This document shows positions 1-8,209 of a DNA stretch of 47,126 bases, one piece after another (the first letter of the stretch is position 1; every line of letters begins with the position of its first letter). The DNA is from Parcubacteria group bacterium GW2011_GWA2_48_9 (GTDB lineage Bacteria > Patescibacteriota > Patescibacteriia > UBA10025). The DNA lies in assembly GCA_001003705.1 (NCBI GenBank), contig LCPQ01000005.1, positions 1 through 47,126 of the forward strand, given 5' to 3'. Below the pieces are notes generated by a model. That model was not told the DNA's origin. It made no database searches and saw nothing but the letters and a program-made list of their open reading frames with translations. The position numbers and the translations under genes are program-made.

Positions 1-770
1 ATATGGGAGACGGTATTAATGACGCTCCTTCGCTGAAAGCAGCAGATGTGGGTATCTCAGTGGACCACGCTGTTGATGTCGCAAAAGAGGCCGCTGATAT
101 CATCTTGACCCACAAAAGTCTTGCACCTATTGCCGTTGGAGTTATTGAGGGTAGACGTTCGTTTGGCAACACCATGAAGTACGTCATGATGGCGATAAGT
201 TCAAACTTTGGCAATATGTTTAGTGTTTTCGGAGCAATTTTTTATCTGCCATTTTTGCCGATGCTGCCGATACAGATCCTGCTCAATAATTTCATTTACG
301 ATTTTTCACAAGTAACGATACCGTCGGATAAAGTAGACAGTGAATGGGTACGGAAACCCCGGAAATGGGACCTTTCCTTTGTTCGGAAATTTATGTACAT
401 TTTTGGACCAATCAGCTCTGTATTCGATTTTCTTACTTTCTTTGTTTTGTTTTCCGTATTCAAGCTGGGGGAGTCTGCGTTTCAAACTGGCTGGTTTTTG
501 GAGTCACTTGCCACGCAAACTCTCGTTATTCATGTTATCCGCACTAAGCGAATACCGTTTATTCAAAGCAGGCCAAGTAAATTTCTGCTTGCTACTACAC
601 TAACTGCGATAAGTGTTGGATGGGTACTTCCCTATACGCCGATAGGACGCATTTTTAAATTCACTCCCCTTCCCCTTCATATCATCGCGACAATTATTGG
701 TCTTGTGGTAGCTTATTTGATTGTCGTTGAAGTAGTCAAAAAGTTGTATTATAGGAAAAACGAATTTTAA
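1..770 (+). CDS. mgtA: Magnesium-transporting P-type ATPase, C-terminal part (cut by window start)
   Basis: This is the last ~256 residues of a P3B-type ATPase that imports Mg2+ across the cytoplasmic membrane. The visible part opens with the hinge motif GDGINDAP, which closes the P domain and helps bind Mg2+ at the phosphorylation site. The conserved SSNFGNMFSVF and LPMLPIQILLNN segments of the membrane domain follow, then about five more membrane helices. The layout and the FIQS segment near the end match MgtA/MgtB closely. The catalytic DKTG aspartate lies outside the window. A 170-bp gap follows before the next gene, and I see no clear terminator in it. Confidence 0.9.
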   Translation, partial: MGDGINDAPSLKAADVGISVDHAVDVAKEAADIILTHKSLAPIAVGVIEGRRSFGNTMKYVMMAISSNFGNMFSVFGAIFYLPFLPMLPIQILLNNFIYDFSQVTIPSDKVDSEWVRKPRKWDLSFVRKFMYIFGPISSVFDFLTFFVLFSVFKLGESAFQTGWFLESLATQTLVIHVIRTKRIPFIQSRPSKFLLATTLTAISVGWVLPYTPIGRIFKFTPLPLHIIATIIGLVVAYLIVVEVVKKLYYRKNEF

Positions 771-940
771 ATTACCCTTGTTGTTAGAAATTTTTCGTAA
801 GACTCCTGGGAGCATTTATACGTTTAAAATAACTACAACCTGAAATTGCCAAAACATGGTTTATATAAAATTTCTAGCAGGGTTGACTTTTTCGCGCTAT
901 TCGATACGTTATAGGAACGACTATTTATTGAACACAACGT

Positions 941-1180
941 ATGACCGAACAACAAGAAGAGTTCAAAATCTCCGGAGATGACCTGATTCGCAAGGTAAAA
1001 GAGATCATCAAGGAAGGAAACGCGAGAATGATTATCATTAAAAACGAAGACGGCAAAGAGATAGTCCAGTTCCCTGTCACCGTCGGGGTAGTTGGGACGC
1101 TCCTTGCAGCCCCCTTGGCTGCACTTGGGGCCATCGCTGCGCTGGTGACTAACTGCACAATTGTCGTTGTCAAAAGGTAG
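941..1180 (+). CDS. DUF4342 domain protein
   Basis: A 79-residue protein. Residues 1-45 are a charged helical region (ISGDDLIRKVKEIIKEGNARMIIIK) of the kind seen in DUF4342 proteins, followed by a hydrophobic Ala/Leu/Val-rich stretch (about 48-76) that could insert in the membrane. It ends 3 nt before the ABC permease start, so it is probably translated in the same operon as the transporter. The function of DUF4342 is not known; the pairing with a MacB-like exporter suggests an accessory envelope role, which is inference. No clear Shine-Dalgarno precedes the ATG. Confidence 0.75.
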   Translation: MTEQQEEFKISGDDLIRKVKEIIKEGNARMIIIKNEDGKEIVQFPVTVGVVGTLLAAPLAALGAIAALVTNCTIVVVKR

Positions 1181-1183
1181 CCC

Positions 1184-2347
1184 ATGCGCATCATTATTCG
1201 AAATCTTTTTCGCCGCAAACTCCGTACGGTTTTGACCGTTGGCGGCATTGTCATCGGCGTATTTGCTCTCACGGTTATGGGTGCTATGTCAGAAAAGTTG
1301 AGTTTGCTGGTTAAGGGTGGAGAAGAGTATTACGGCACCAAGGTGATAGTTGTTGATGGCCAGTCATCAGCGTTTTATGGCGGCGCACCGATGACGATTG
1401 ACAAGCGGCCGGATATTGAAAAGGTTAAAGGTGTCACATATGTAACGCCCGAAGTCTCTCTGATGCTGGATGAAGAAACAACGATGTCATTTGGGATGCC
1501 AGCCATGATCGTTTCATTCGACGCAGGGGCTAACCAATATGAATCATTTGAGATTAATGTTGCAACGGGACGCATGCTTACTGATGAAGACCGCGGCAAG
1601 GTGCTACTCGGCTCGGATATAGCAGATACGATGAAAACAAATGTTGGTCAGATGATCAAACTTCGTAAACAAGATTTTGAAGTAGTCGGTATTATGGAAA
1701 AAACGTTGACTGCGCCGGATAACTCAGCTGTCGTTTCGCTCTATGATGCACAACAATTCGTGCATGCGACACTTCCCGATGCGTTTAGGGAAAATTTTCC
1801 GGCAGAAAAAATAGTTTCTGATTTTGCAGTGTATTTAGATGACATTGAACAGGGAGAGGCAGTCGCTGAACGTATCAATGCCGAAGTAGAGGGGGTGAAG
1901 GCGTATGGCCCGTCGTTTTTTTCAGACCAAATCGGACAGAGCCTGGCTATCTTTAACCTCATTATTCTTTCCGGCGCCCTTATCGCCCTTATCGTCGGGG
2001 GATTTTCGATCATGAATACGTTAACCTTTTCTGTCATTGAGCGAACACGTGAAATCGGGATCAAGAAAGCTGTCGGTGCACGCTCAGGCAGAATTCTGAG
2101 GGAATTTCTTCTCGAGGCGGCGGTTATCGGTGTTATAGGCGGGATAGTCGGCATCGGCTTTGGTGCACTTATGGCATGGGGTATCAATGAGTCTTCCCGT
2201 GAAAGCGGTCTTCTTCTCTTTCAATTGACTCCGCGCCTGCTCGCGGCTGTGTTCATCTTTTCTATTGTCATCAGCGTACTGGCTGGTTTTATTCCTGCCA
2301 GGCGTGCATCAAAACTTAACCCAGTAGAGGCACTTCGTTATGAATAA
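1184..2347 (+). CDS. MacB/FtsX-like ABC transporter permease
   Basis: A 387-residue permease of the MacB/LolC class. One N-terminal membrane helix (about 15-37) is followed by a ~200-residue extracytoplasmic MacB-type domain. The FtsX domain has three helices at about 255-285, 308-335 and 350-375. The cytoplasmic sequence ERTREIGIKKAVGAR (about 287-301) is the hallmark of this family, and the C terminus has the usual PARRASKLNPVEALRYE. Such permeases are mechanotransmitters that act on lipoproteins, peptides or drugs outside the membrane. Its last 8 nt overlap the start of the cognate ATPase gene. The substrate cannot be told from sequence. Confidence 0.93.
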   Translation: MRIIIRNLFRRKLRTVLTVGGIVIGVFALTVMGAMSEKLSLLVKGGEEYYGTKVIVVDGQSSAFYGGAPMTIDKRPDIEKVKGVTYVTPEVSLMLDEETTMSFGMPAMIVSFDAGANQYESFEINVATGRMLTDEDRGKVLLGSDIADTMKTNVGQMIKLRKQDFEVVGIMEKTLTAPDNSAVVSLYDAQQFVHATLPDAFRENFPAEKIVSDFAVYLDDIEQGEAVAERINAEVEGVKAYGPSFFSDQIGQSLAIFNLIILSGALIALIVGGFSIMNTLTFSVIERTREIGIKKAVGARSGRILREFLLEAAVIGVIGGIVGIGFGALMAWGINESSRESGLLLFQLTPRLLAAVFIFSIVISVLAGFIPARRASKLNPVEALRYE

Positions 2348-3020
2348 CGCCATTGCTCGTACCATCAACCTTCAAAAAACGTACTCGCCCGGAAAACATA
2401 ATGAAGTGAAGGCACTGAAGGGCGTATCAACAGAGTTCAATTCAGGGGAATTCATCGGCGTGATTGGTCCATCCGGATCCGGTAAATCGACTTTTATGCA
2501 CCTTCTGGGAACATTGGATTCTCCAACAAGCGGTGATGTTGAAATAGGTGGAAAGTCTTTGACAAAACTCTCTGACAACGAACGTGCCGATCTACGTGCG
2601 AAAGAACTGGGGTTTATCTTCCAGGGCTTTAATCTCTTGAGCACGCTTACCGCAATAGAAAACGTCATGCTCGCCGGTGACTATGCTGGCCTGTCTCCAA
2701 AGACGACTTGTGAACGCGCTGAGTCGTTGCTTAAGGAAGTGGGCTTAGACGAACGGTTCGACCACACTCCGGCAGAACTGTCCGGCGGTGAACAGCAACG
2801 CGTAGCCATCGCACGCTCGCTTATGAATGACGGTAGACTCATCCTTGCTGACGAGCCAACTGGCGAACTTGATACAAAGAATTCCGAAACGATCGTACAG
2901 TTACTAAAAGACCTCGTGAAACGCAAACAAAAAACAATCGTCATGGTCACGCACAATGAGAATCTCACGCGCTTCTGCGATCGAGTGATAAAAATCGTTG
3001 ATGGGCGTTTAGCTTCGTGA
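2340..3020 (+). CDS. ABC transporter ATP-binding protein (LolD/MacB type)
   Basis: A 226-residue ATPase with every catalytic motif: Walker A GPSGSGKS (about 43-50), Q-loop FIFQGFNLL, signature LSGGEQQRVAIARS, Walker B LILADEPTGELD and switch histidine in MVTHN. It belongs to the LolD/FtsE/MacB group that works with FtsX-type permeases, and it overlaps the permease gene by 8 nt. Together they should form a 2+2 exporter or mechanotransmitter. The next gene starts 3 nt after its stop, so it probably belongs to the same operon. Confidence 0.94.
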   Translation: MNNAIARTINLQKTYSPGKHNEVKALKGVSTEFNSGEFIGVIGPSGSGKSTFMHLLGTLDSPTSGDVEIGGKSLTKLSDNERADLRAKELGFIFQGFNLLSTLTAIENVMLAGDYAGLSPKTTCERAESLLKEVGLDERFDHTPAELSGGEQQRVAIARSLMNDGRLILADEPTGELDTKNSETIVQLLKDLVKRKQKTIVMVTHNENLTRFCDRVIKIVDGRLAS

Positions 3021-3023
3021 CGC

Positions 3024-3364
3024 ATGAAAGACAAGATTATCAAAGCGCTCAGCACATTGGTGGGCATCATTGCTGTTTTCGGTTTATTATACCTTGGCAT
3101 GAACTGGCAAAAAAGAAAGACGCAGAATTTCCCTGGAAAGGTGCTTTTTATAGGATAGTCGATGGATCGCAGTCGCTGACTGATTCGAATGATTTTACAA
3201 CGCTGGAAGAATGCCAACAATGGGCCGTTGACCGAGCGGAATATTACGACTTTCAAGAAAGTGAGTACGATTATTCCTGCGGCACAGGCTGTACCTACGA
3301 CGAGGATACGATAGTTTTTGGCGAGAGGACCAAAACCTATAACTGTACTGAACTGACTAAGTGA
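3024..3364 (+). pseudogene. Small membrane-anchored Cys-containing protein, frameshifted at an A-run
   Basis: From ATG 3024 the sequence encodes MKDKIIKALSTLVGIIAVFG and more, a good signal anchor, but that frame stops at 3167. The neighbouring frame, open from before 3024 to 3364, carries a plausible mature domain after the join: FYRIVDGSQSL, an ECQQW segment and a CGTGC motif, rich in Asp, Glu and Tyr. The frames are joined by a -1 shift within the six-A run at 3109-3114; one extra A would restore a single ~114-residue protein. It may be a sequencing or assembly indel, a real mutation, or slippage on the run. It sits 3 nt after the ABC ATPase, so it may be an exported partner or substrate of that transporter (inference). 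Confidence 0.6.
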
Positions 3365-3401
3365 GTAGCAATGTATTAGTGGGCATTTGCCATATATATT
3401 A

Positions 3402-4376
3402 ATGCTTATACGATTGTTCCACTCACATTCCTTTACCATAAGACCCCTGCCGCCATTTCACTTCGACGGCACGTTTCACAAACCCTCACATTTTCCAAAC
3501 AAACTACAGCTTGACCGATGGGAACCGGGAAAGTACTGGCAAAGTCTGTGGTTGGGAAAGAAACTCTATGGATTGAAAATCGTTGACCGTGGTGCTACGG
3601 CAAAACCGGCATTACGTGTTACCGTTTATACAAATACTGCGATTAAGTCAGATGAGATTAAAAGGTTAAAAAGAGAAATTGCGTGGCGGTTTGAACTTGA
3701 CACGGATCTCAAAGAATTTAACCGGCTTGCCAAAAAAGATAAGCGTTTTTTTCCAATTTTCAAAAAATGGATTGGCATGCGGAATGCGAGCCAGTATACG
3801 CTGTATGAACTCCTTGTGATCGCCATTGTTTTGCAGAACGCCACAGTCCGGCGGAGCCAGCAGATGCTCGATGCTTTACTCGCGAAGTTTGGGACCCACA
3901 TGTTTTTTGACCGGAAAGAGTTTTGGGCGATCTGGCTTCCCGCGGCATTACAGCGCGCTTCAGAACAGACGCTCCGGAACCTGAAGATCGGCTATCGGGC
4001 TAAGTTTTTTAAGCGTTTATCAAAAGATTTCTCGGATGGAAAGATCGATGAGCACCGACTTCGAGGGTTATCAAAAAAAGATGCAAAGGAAGAACTTATG
4101 CACCTCTATGGTGTAGGGCCGGAAACGGCGCGCATTTTACTTTTCGAAGCATTTCATCATGTCGACACCTTCGACCACGTTGCGCCCTGGCAGGGAAAAA
4201 TCTACTCGCGCCTATTCTACGGCAAGAAGGCAGTTGCAGCGAGTCAGATACGTAAGGATATCCTCAAGCGTTATGGCACCTACTCCATGCTGGCCGTTCA
4301 CTACATCTGGGAAGACGTTTTTTGGCGGCGCAAGAACGAACACATCGAGTGGTTGGAACGTGAAATACGGCTGTAA
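3402..4376 (+). CDS. HhH-GPD family DNA glycosylase (AlkA/OGG-like)
   Basis: A 324-residue base-excision repair enzyme. The N-terminal part (TIRPLPPFHFDGT) resembles the AlkA/OGG N-terminal domain. The helix-hairpin-helix LYGVGPETARILL, near residue 245, is followed by an aspartate in DTFDHVAPWQ at the place of the catalytic Asp of the GPD loop. The hairpin has Glu where bifunctional OGG enzymes have Lys, so a monofunctional glycosylase is likely. The target base is unknown. I chose ATG 3402; a TTG at 3387 in frame is possible. Neither has a clear Shine-Dalgarno. The gene meets the uracil-DNA glycosylase gene tail to tail, 2 bp apart. Confidence 0.8.
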   Translation: MLIRLFHSHSFTIRPLPPFHFDGTFHKPSHFPNKLQLDRWEPGKYWQSLWLGKKLYGLKIVDRGATAKPALRVTVYTNTAIKSDEIKRLKREIAWRFELDTDLKEFNRLAKKDKRFFPIFKKWIGMRNASQYTLYELLVIAIVLQNATVRRSQQMLDALLAKFGTHMFFDRKEFWAIWLPAALQRASEQTLRNLKIGYRAKFFKRLSKDFSDGKIDEHRLRGLSKKDAKEELMHLYGVGPETARILLFEAFHHVDTFDHVAPWQGKIYSRLFYGKKAVAASQIRKDILKRYGTYSMLAVHYIWEDVFWRRKNEHIEWLEREIRL

Positions 4377-4378
4377 AC

Positions 4379-4933
4379 TTAAACCTTCTCCAATACCTTC
4401 GGTATCCTTTTAAAGTCATCGATGAGTGTTTGCCGCATCCCGCCGTTGTATAATGCTGCAGCCGGATGATATAGCGGCAGATAGACCTGCTCCTTTCTCC
4501 TGAACGGTTTGCCGTGAACTTGGGAGATTTTGAATGTCTCAGGCAGGAAACGATACATTGAATGCCGCCCAAGCGTGATGATGAGTTTGGGCTTGATGAT
4601 GGCAATTTGCTTATAGAGATATAATTCCGTACAGGTATCTACCTCGTTCGGTTCTGGATCACGATTCCCCGGCGGACGGCATTTCACGACGTTTGTAATA
4701 AAAACATCCTTACGTGTGAGATTGATAGTGCTCAGCAACTCCTCGAGAAATTTCCCCGCCGAACCGACAAAAGGGCGGCCCTGTTCGTCTTCTTTTTGGC
4801 CCGGTCCTTCGCCGATGAAAAGTAGTTCAGAGTTAGGGCTGCCTTCTCCCGGTACTGCATGGGTGCGCTTTTCCGACAGCGGGCACTTCGTGCACGTCGC
4901 GACTGCCTGAGCGATATCCGCGAGATTGTCCAT
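4379..4933 (-). CDS. Uracil-DNA glycosylase, family 4 (iron-sulfur)
   Basis: A 184-residue enzyme that removes uracil from DNA. The four cysteines expected to hold the 4Fe-4S cluster are present: C14 and C17 (CTKC), C85 (KCRPPGN) and C101. Motif 1 is GEGPGQKEDEQGRPFVG (about 41-57) and motif 2 is HPAAAL near the C terminus, both typical of family 4. It is the last gene of a minus-strand operon, 1 nt after the riboflavin kinase gene, and converges with another DNA glycosylase, so two base-repair genes lie side by side. Confidence 0.93.
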   Translation of the reverse strand: MDNLADIAQAVATCTKCPLSEKRTHAVPGEGSPNSELLFIGEGPGQKEDEQGRPFVGSAGKFLEELLSTINLTRKDVFITNVVKCRPPGNRDPEPNEVDTCTELYLYKQIAIIKPKLIITLGRHSMYRFLPETFKISQVHGKPFRRKEQVYLPLYHPAAALYNGGMRQTLIDDFKRIPKVLEKV

Positions 4934-4934
4934 A

Positions 4935-5309
4935 TTATTTGACCAATATTTTTTCTGCCTCGCGACAGTCTTTCTCGATTTGACGAATAAGTTCTAACGT
5001 AGTGCTGAATTTCATGAATGGCCTTATTTTCTGAACTAGCTCTGCTGAAAGTATTTTTCCATAGAGGTCACTGGTAAAATTCAAGATGTGGAGCTCCACT
5101 TTTTTATCACCGGGGTGCAGGCGATTGCGGTCCCCAATTATGACCAAACCACGCAGTCGATCGTTTCCTAGCATGATAGAGGCGGCATAAATGCCGTCTG
5201 TAAGGTCAGCCGGTGGTACACAGTCAATATTTGCTGTCGGGTAGCCATAGGTTTTCCCAAGGCCGTCTCCATGGATGACGATACCTGATAATTGTATCTC
5301 CCCACTCAT
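4935..5309 (-). CDS. Stand-alone riboflavin kinase
   Basis: A 124-residue protein equal to the C-terminal kinase domain of bacterial RibF, which phosphorylates riboflavin to FMN. The nucleotide-binding motif is GKTYGYPTANID (about 18-29), and the catalytic-loop glutamate is in KVELHILNF (about 69-77). The FAD synthetase domain that bacterial RibF normally carries at its N terminus is absent, so this protein should make FMN but not FAD. It overlaps the upstream phosphatase gene by 4 nt (ATGA), which implies coupled translation. Confidence 0.85.
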   Translation of the reverse strand: MSGEIQLSGIVIHGDGLGKTYGYPTANIDCVPPADLTDGIYAASIMLGNDRLRGLVIIGDRNRLHPGDKKVELHILNFTSDLYGKILSAELVQKIRPFMKFSTTLELIRQIEKDCREAEKILVK

Positions 5310-6079
5310 CGCCGTACGTTACGCAACAGCCTCGCATGAATAGTGCGGTTGCTCGCTACGAGACTTTGGCTTTTCATGTCCCACGGCTTGCCATTTAGGT
5401 CAGTCACTATGCCCCCCGCTTCTTTCACGAGGAGCACTCCTGATGTGGTATCCCAAAGATTTGATGTTAAAGCAAGATAGCATCCTTCAACTCGACCTGC
5501 TGCCACAAAAGCAAGATTCAAGGATCCACTGCCAAGTACGCGTGTATTTAAAAATGCCTTCCAGAGATACTGAAGTGAATGGGCGATACGCAAACGGGAC
5601 TTGAATGTATGAGCGTACCCGATGGTAATAATACTATGTGTGGGGCGGCGTTCAGGGGATACGTGTATCCGTTTGCCGTTGAGCGTAGCACCCTTGCCTT
5701 TTTCTGCGATATAGAACTCATCGAGCATGGGTGCGTAAATGATGCTCAAGAGAAGGTCATTTCCATGTGCGAGTGAGAGCGTCGTGCAAAAAAGAGGATT
5801 CCCTACTGAATAGTTTGTCGTGCCATCAAGCGGGTCTATAAACCATTTGTACGTCTGAGGATTTTCTTCCAGGCCCGTTTCTTCACTTAAGAAATCGTGG
5901 CTAGGGAAGTGCCTTTTTAGAATTTTCAATATAATTTTGTTTGCGCCCAAGTCTGCGGATGTGAGCACTTCATGCCTCTTTTTCAAGCGAATATCCTGTT
6001 TGCGAATTTTCCGGAAATGCTTGGCCAGATACACGCCGGCGCGATGTGCGGCAAGCACGCCCACTGAACGGTACGTCAT
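5306..6079 (-). CDS. Inositol monophosphatase family protein
   Basis: A 257-residue Mg2+-dependent phosphatase of the IMPase/SuhB/CysQ fold. Metal-binding motifs are visible: ADLGANK near 42, LSEETG near 79, the core FIDPLDGTTN (about 95-104) and WDTTSGVLLVKEAGG (about 209-223). The second motif is WDTTSG rather than the usual WDxAAG. The exact substrate (inositol phosphate, PAP, or a sugar phosphate) cannot be told. It starts directly after the metallophosphoesterase stop and overlaps the riboflavin kinase gene by 4 nt. Confidence 0.88.
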   Translation of the reverse strand: MTYRSVGVLAAHRAGVYLAKHFRKIRKQDIRLKKRHEVLTSADLGANKIILKILKRHFPSHDFLSEETGLEENPQTYKWFIDPLDGTTNYSVGNPLFCTTLSLAHGNDLLLSIIYAPMLDEFYIAEKGKGATLNGKRIHVSPERRPTHSIITIGYAHTFKSRLRIAHSLQYLWKAFLNTRVLGSGSLNLAFVAAGRVEGCYLALTSNLWDTTSGVLLVKEAGGIVTDLNGKPWDMKSQSLVASNRTIHARLLRNVRR

Positions 6080-6592
6080 CTATGTGATGTCATTAATGCC
6101 TAAGAGCGCAACTTCGCCAGTAGCCGTATCATACGTTGCGAGCGTGGCGGGTGCGAATAATCCGGCAAGCGTGCCGGGATTGACAAATGCTGCCTTACCT
6201 ATGGTTTCAGACGATTGAATATGATTATGACCGTAACACACTAGGTCAAAAGCACCCGATTCAGCGAGCCGCCTAGCGATTTCCGGGTAATGGTTCATGG
6301 CTATTTTTCTACCGTCGATTTCTATTTCAGCGAGCTCGCCATGGAGGAAAACGTCATCACGGCCGGTTTCATGTACTTTTTGGAGTGTAAGAAAACGATC
6401 GCCATCCACATTGCCAAAAACGCAGTGGATCGTACCAAGGTAGTTTGCTACGATTGACTTTACGAACGTTCCTGGCGCGCAAATATCGCCACAGTGGAGG
6501 ATAATTTTAATACCCTGCTTCGTGAACCAGGCGAGTGCCTTTTCGATATTAGGAATGTTGTCATGGGTATCGGAGATGATGCCTATTAACAT
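6080..6592 (-). CDS. YfcE/MJ0936-type metallophosphoesterase
   Basis: A 170-residue calcineurin-like phosphodiesterase. All five metal motifs are present: SDTHDN (7-12), CGDICAP (about 35-41), GNVDGD (about 60-65), MNHYPE and YGHNHIQ. The small size and the final VNPGTLA segment match the YfcE family of cytoplasmic phosphodiesterases with broad activity. It is the first gene of the four-gene operon ending in the uracil-DNA glycosylase. An AT-rich leader with a short inverted repeat (AATAA/TTATT) lies just before the ATG. Confidence 0.88.
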   Translation of the reverse strand: MLIGIISDTHDNIPNIEKALAWFTKQGIKIILHCGDICAPGTFVKSIVANYLGTIHCVFGNVDGDRFLTLQKVHETGRDDVFLHGELAEIEIDGRKIAMNHYPEIARRLAESGAFDLVCYGHNHIQSSETIGKAAFVNPGTLAGLFAPATLATYDTATGEVALLGINDIT

Positions 6593-6672
6593 AAAGGGGT
6601 AATAAGGGTTATTAGGAGGATTTCCAGTGTTATTCAGTTTGCGAGTTGGTGATTAGAAGTATATCAAGGACG

Positions 6673-6692
6673 CGCACCTTAGAGAAGGTGCG
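6673..6692. terminator. Perfect inverted repeat, probable terminator of the tig-nfo-ydcF operon
   Basis: CGCACCTT and AAGGTGCG form an 8-bp perfect stem with a 4-nt loop, in the 142-bp gap between the YdcF-like gene and the next operon. There is no strong T run on either side, so it may instead be an RNA-stability hairpin. Confidence 0.5.
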
Positions 6693-6734
6693 TTCTGTTC
6701 AAAAAACATGGGGTAACTTCTCCTGGGTGCGAAT

Positions 6735-7421
6735 TTATATGTACCCCTGTATCCAATAATACACGGTTGCACCGTATTCGCGAATGATGCTTCGAAATTC
6801 GTTGAGCCGGTCTACTGGCGATATGCGTGGCACCAGGCTGGGGTCAGCGGCAACACATGATACTGCTATAGTATGTTTCCGGAACACACCGCATGCCCGC
6901 CTCGAATGGAAGCGTGATGTCACAAGCAGGGCAGACTGCCAGCCATTTTCCTGCATTATTATTTTTGCGTAACGAGCGTTTTCTTCAGTACTGGTAGACA
7001 TTTTCTCAATGGTGACAGATTCGAACGGCATGCCAAGCTCGACGGCGTAATTTGCCATTTGCTCACTTTCATAGAATAATGTTTTTTTCACTAACCCACC
7101 GCTCATGAGGAGTGTATGTGCAAAGCCGCTCTGCAAAAACCATGAAGCTTGGATGACTCGTTCTTTTCCGTTTTTATTTAACGAGCCGTCTCTTGCAAGC
7201 CCACTACCGAGCACGATGATGATGTCGGCATTTTGGGGGGTTTCTGAAGTGATGAGTGGAAATGTAAGCCAATCGTTCAACGGGGTCAGGGTAACCAGAA
7301 ATACTACAATCATTACAGTAATCCCCATTGCAGCGAGAATGCGTCGTACTTTTGCCTTTTTCCTATTTTTCTGCGCGAAGCTTTTTAAGCGTTGCCAAAT
7401 CATCGATTTCTTTGCCGTCAT
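6735..7421 (-). CDS. YdcF/SanA-like DUF218 membrane protein
   Basis: A protein of up to 228 residues with one membrane helix (about 27-48) and an extracytoplasmic DUF218 domain. Family motifs are the DIIIVLGSGL strand-loop, LMSGG, STSTEENARYAKI and LVTSRFHSRRA. Proteins of this family (ElyC, SanA, YdcF) affect envelope or peptidoglycan lipid-carrier metabolism in other bacteria, but their chemistry is poorly defined. The start is uncertain: the first ATG overlaps nfo by 59 nt, and ATG at 7400 gives a shorter overlap. Confidence 0.85.
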   Translation of the reverse strand: MTAKKSMIWQRLKSFAQKNRKKAKVRRILAAMGITVMIVVFLVTLTPLNDWLTFPLITSETPQNADIIIVLGSGLARDGSLNKNGKERVIQASWFLQSGFAHTLLMSGGLVKKTLFYESEQMANYAVELGMPFESVTIEKMSTSTEENARYAKIIMQENGWQSALLVTSRFHSRRACGVFRKHTIAVSCVAADPSLVPRISPVDRLNEFRSIIREYGATVYYWIQGYI

Positions 7422-8205
7422 GTGGAGTTTCGAGCACCATATTCACCTCTTTAAGTTTTGGGTGGTTAATGAGTGTCCTGAATCCTTCGATACCGATTTT
7501 TCCAAGCCCGATATGCTCATGACGGTCTTTATGTTCTCCGAGACCGGCCATTGAGTCGTTTGCGTGGATCAACTTCAGGTGTTCGATACCAATAGTGATA
7601 TTAAATGTATCAAGGGTTTTTTTTACAGCCGTTGGTGTACGTAGGTCGTAGCCGGAAGTGAATGCATGACACGTGTCGAAGCAGATGCCAGTTTGAGTTG
7701 GCGAGTTGGCGAGTTGCTTCAGTAGGAAGGATAAGTCTTCAAAGTTGTCGCCGATCACTTTTCCAGCCCCTGCCGAGTTTTCTAGCAGTAAGGCTGCAGT
7801 ACCCCTATATCCGTCCAAAGCTTTTTGTAATCCCTCGGCAACTTGTTTGAGTGCGGCTTTTTCCCCTATATCTTTTGCCGAACCAAGGTGCGTCATGACG
7901 TATGTAACGCCGAGAAGGGACGCGCGCTCGAGCTCTTCCTTAATAATGTTAATTGATCCGTATCGAATCCGGCTATTTGCTGATGCGAAGTTGATGTAAT
8001 ATGGAGTGTGAATGTAAGAACCGGCTAGGCCAAATCTTTCACTATTGCTTTTGAAGGCTGTTACCACATCGTTGGTGAGTACTGGTGCGGGACCGCCCCT
8101 CGGGGAACGGGAAAACATTTGAAAACATTCACACTTCGCTTCATGTGCGTTGATCGGGGCTGATGCGACAGAGCCGGCGATAGAGACGTGCAGACCGAAC
8201 TGCAT
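7363..8205 (-). CDS. nfo: Deoxyribonuclease IV (AP endonuclease)
   Basis: A 280-residue TIM-barrel AP endonuclease of the EndoIV family, which cuts the backbone at abasic sites left by DNA glycosylases. Zinc-ligand segments are recognisable: IHTPYY near 63, THLGSA near 106, LLENSAG near 142, CFDTCHAF near 176, HANDS near 215, HKDRHEHIG near 227 and LETPHDG near 262. The length matches the family. It lies between tig and a DUF218 gene, 4 nt after the tig stop. With the two glycosylase genes at 3.4-4.9 kb it provides the next step of base-excision repair. Confidence 0.95.
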   Translation of the reverse strand: MQFGLHVSIAGSVASAPINAHEAKCECFQMFSRSPRGGPAPVLTNDVVTAFKSNSERFGLAGSYIHTPYYINFASANSRIRYGSINIIKEELERASLLGVTYVMTHLGSAKDIGEKAALKQVAEGLQKALDGYRGTAALLLENSAGAGKVIGDNFEDLSFLLKQLANSPTQTGICFDTCHAFTSGYDLRTPTAVKKTLDTFNITIGIEHLKLIHANDSMAGLGEHKDRHEHIGLGKIGIEGFRTLINHPKLKEVNMVLETPHDGKEIDDLATLKKLRAEK

Positions 8206-8209
8206 GTTA

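Noticed and set aside
2681-3439. A 252-codon minus-strand frame opposite the ABC ATPase
   Set aside because: It lies antisense to the conserved ATPase and to the small gene after it, with no domain of its own.
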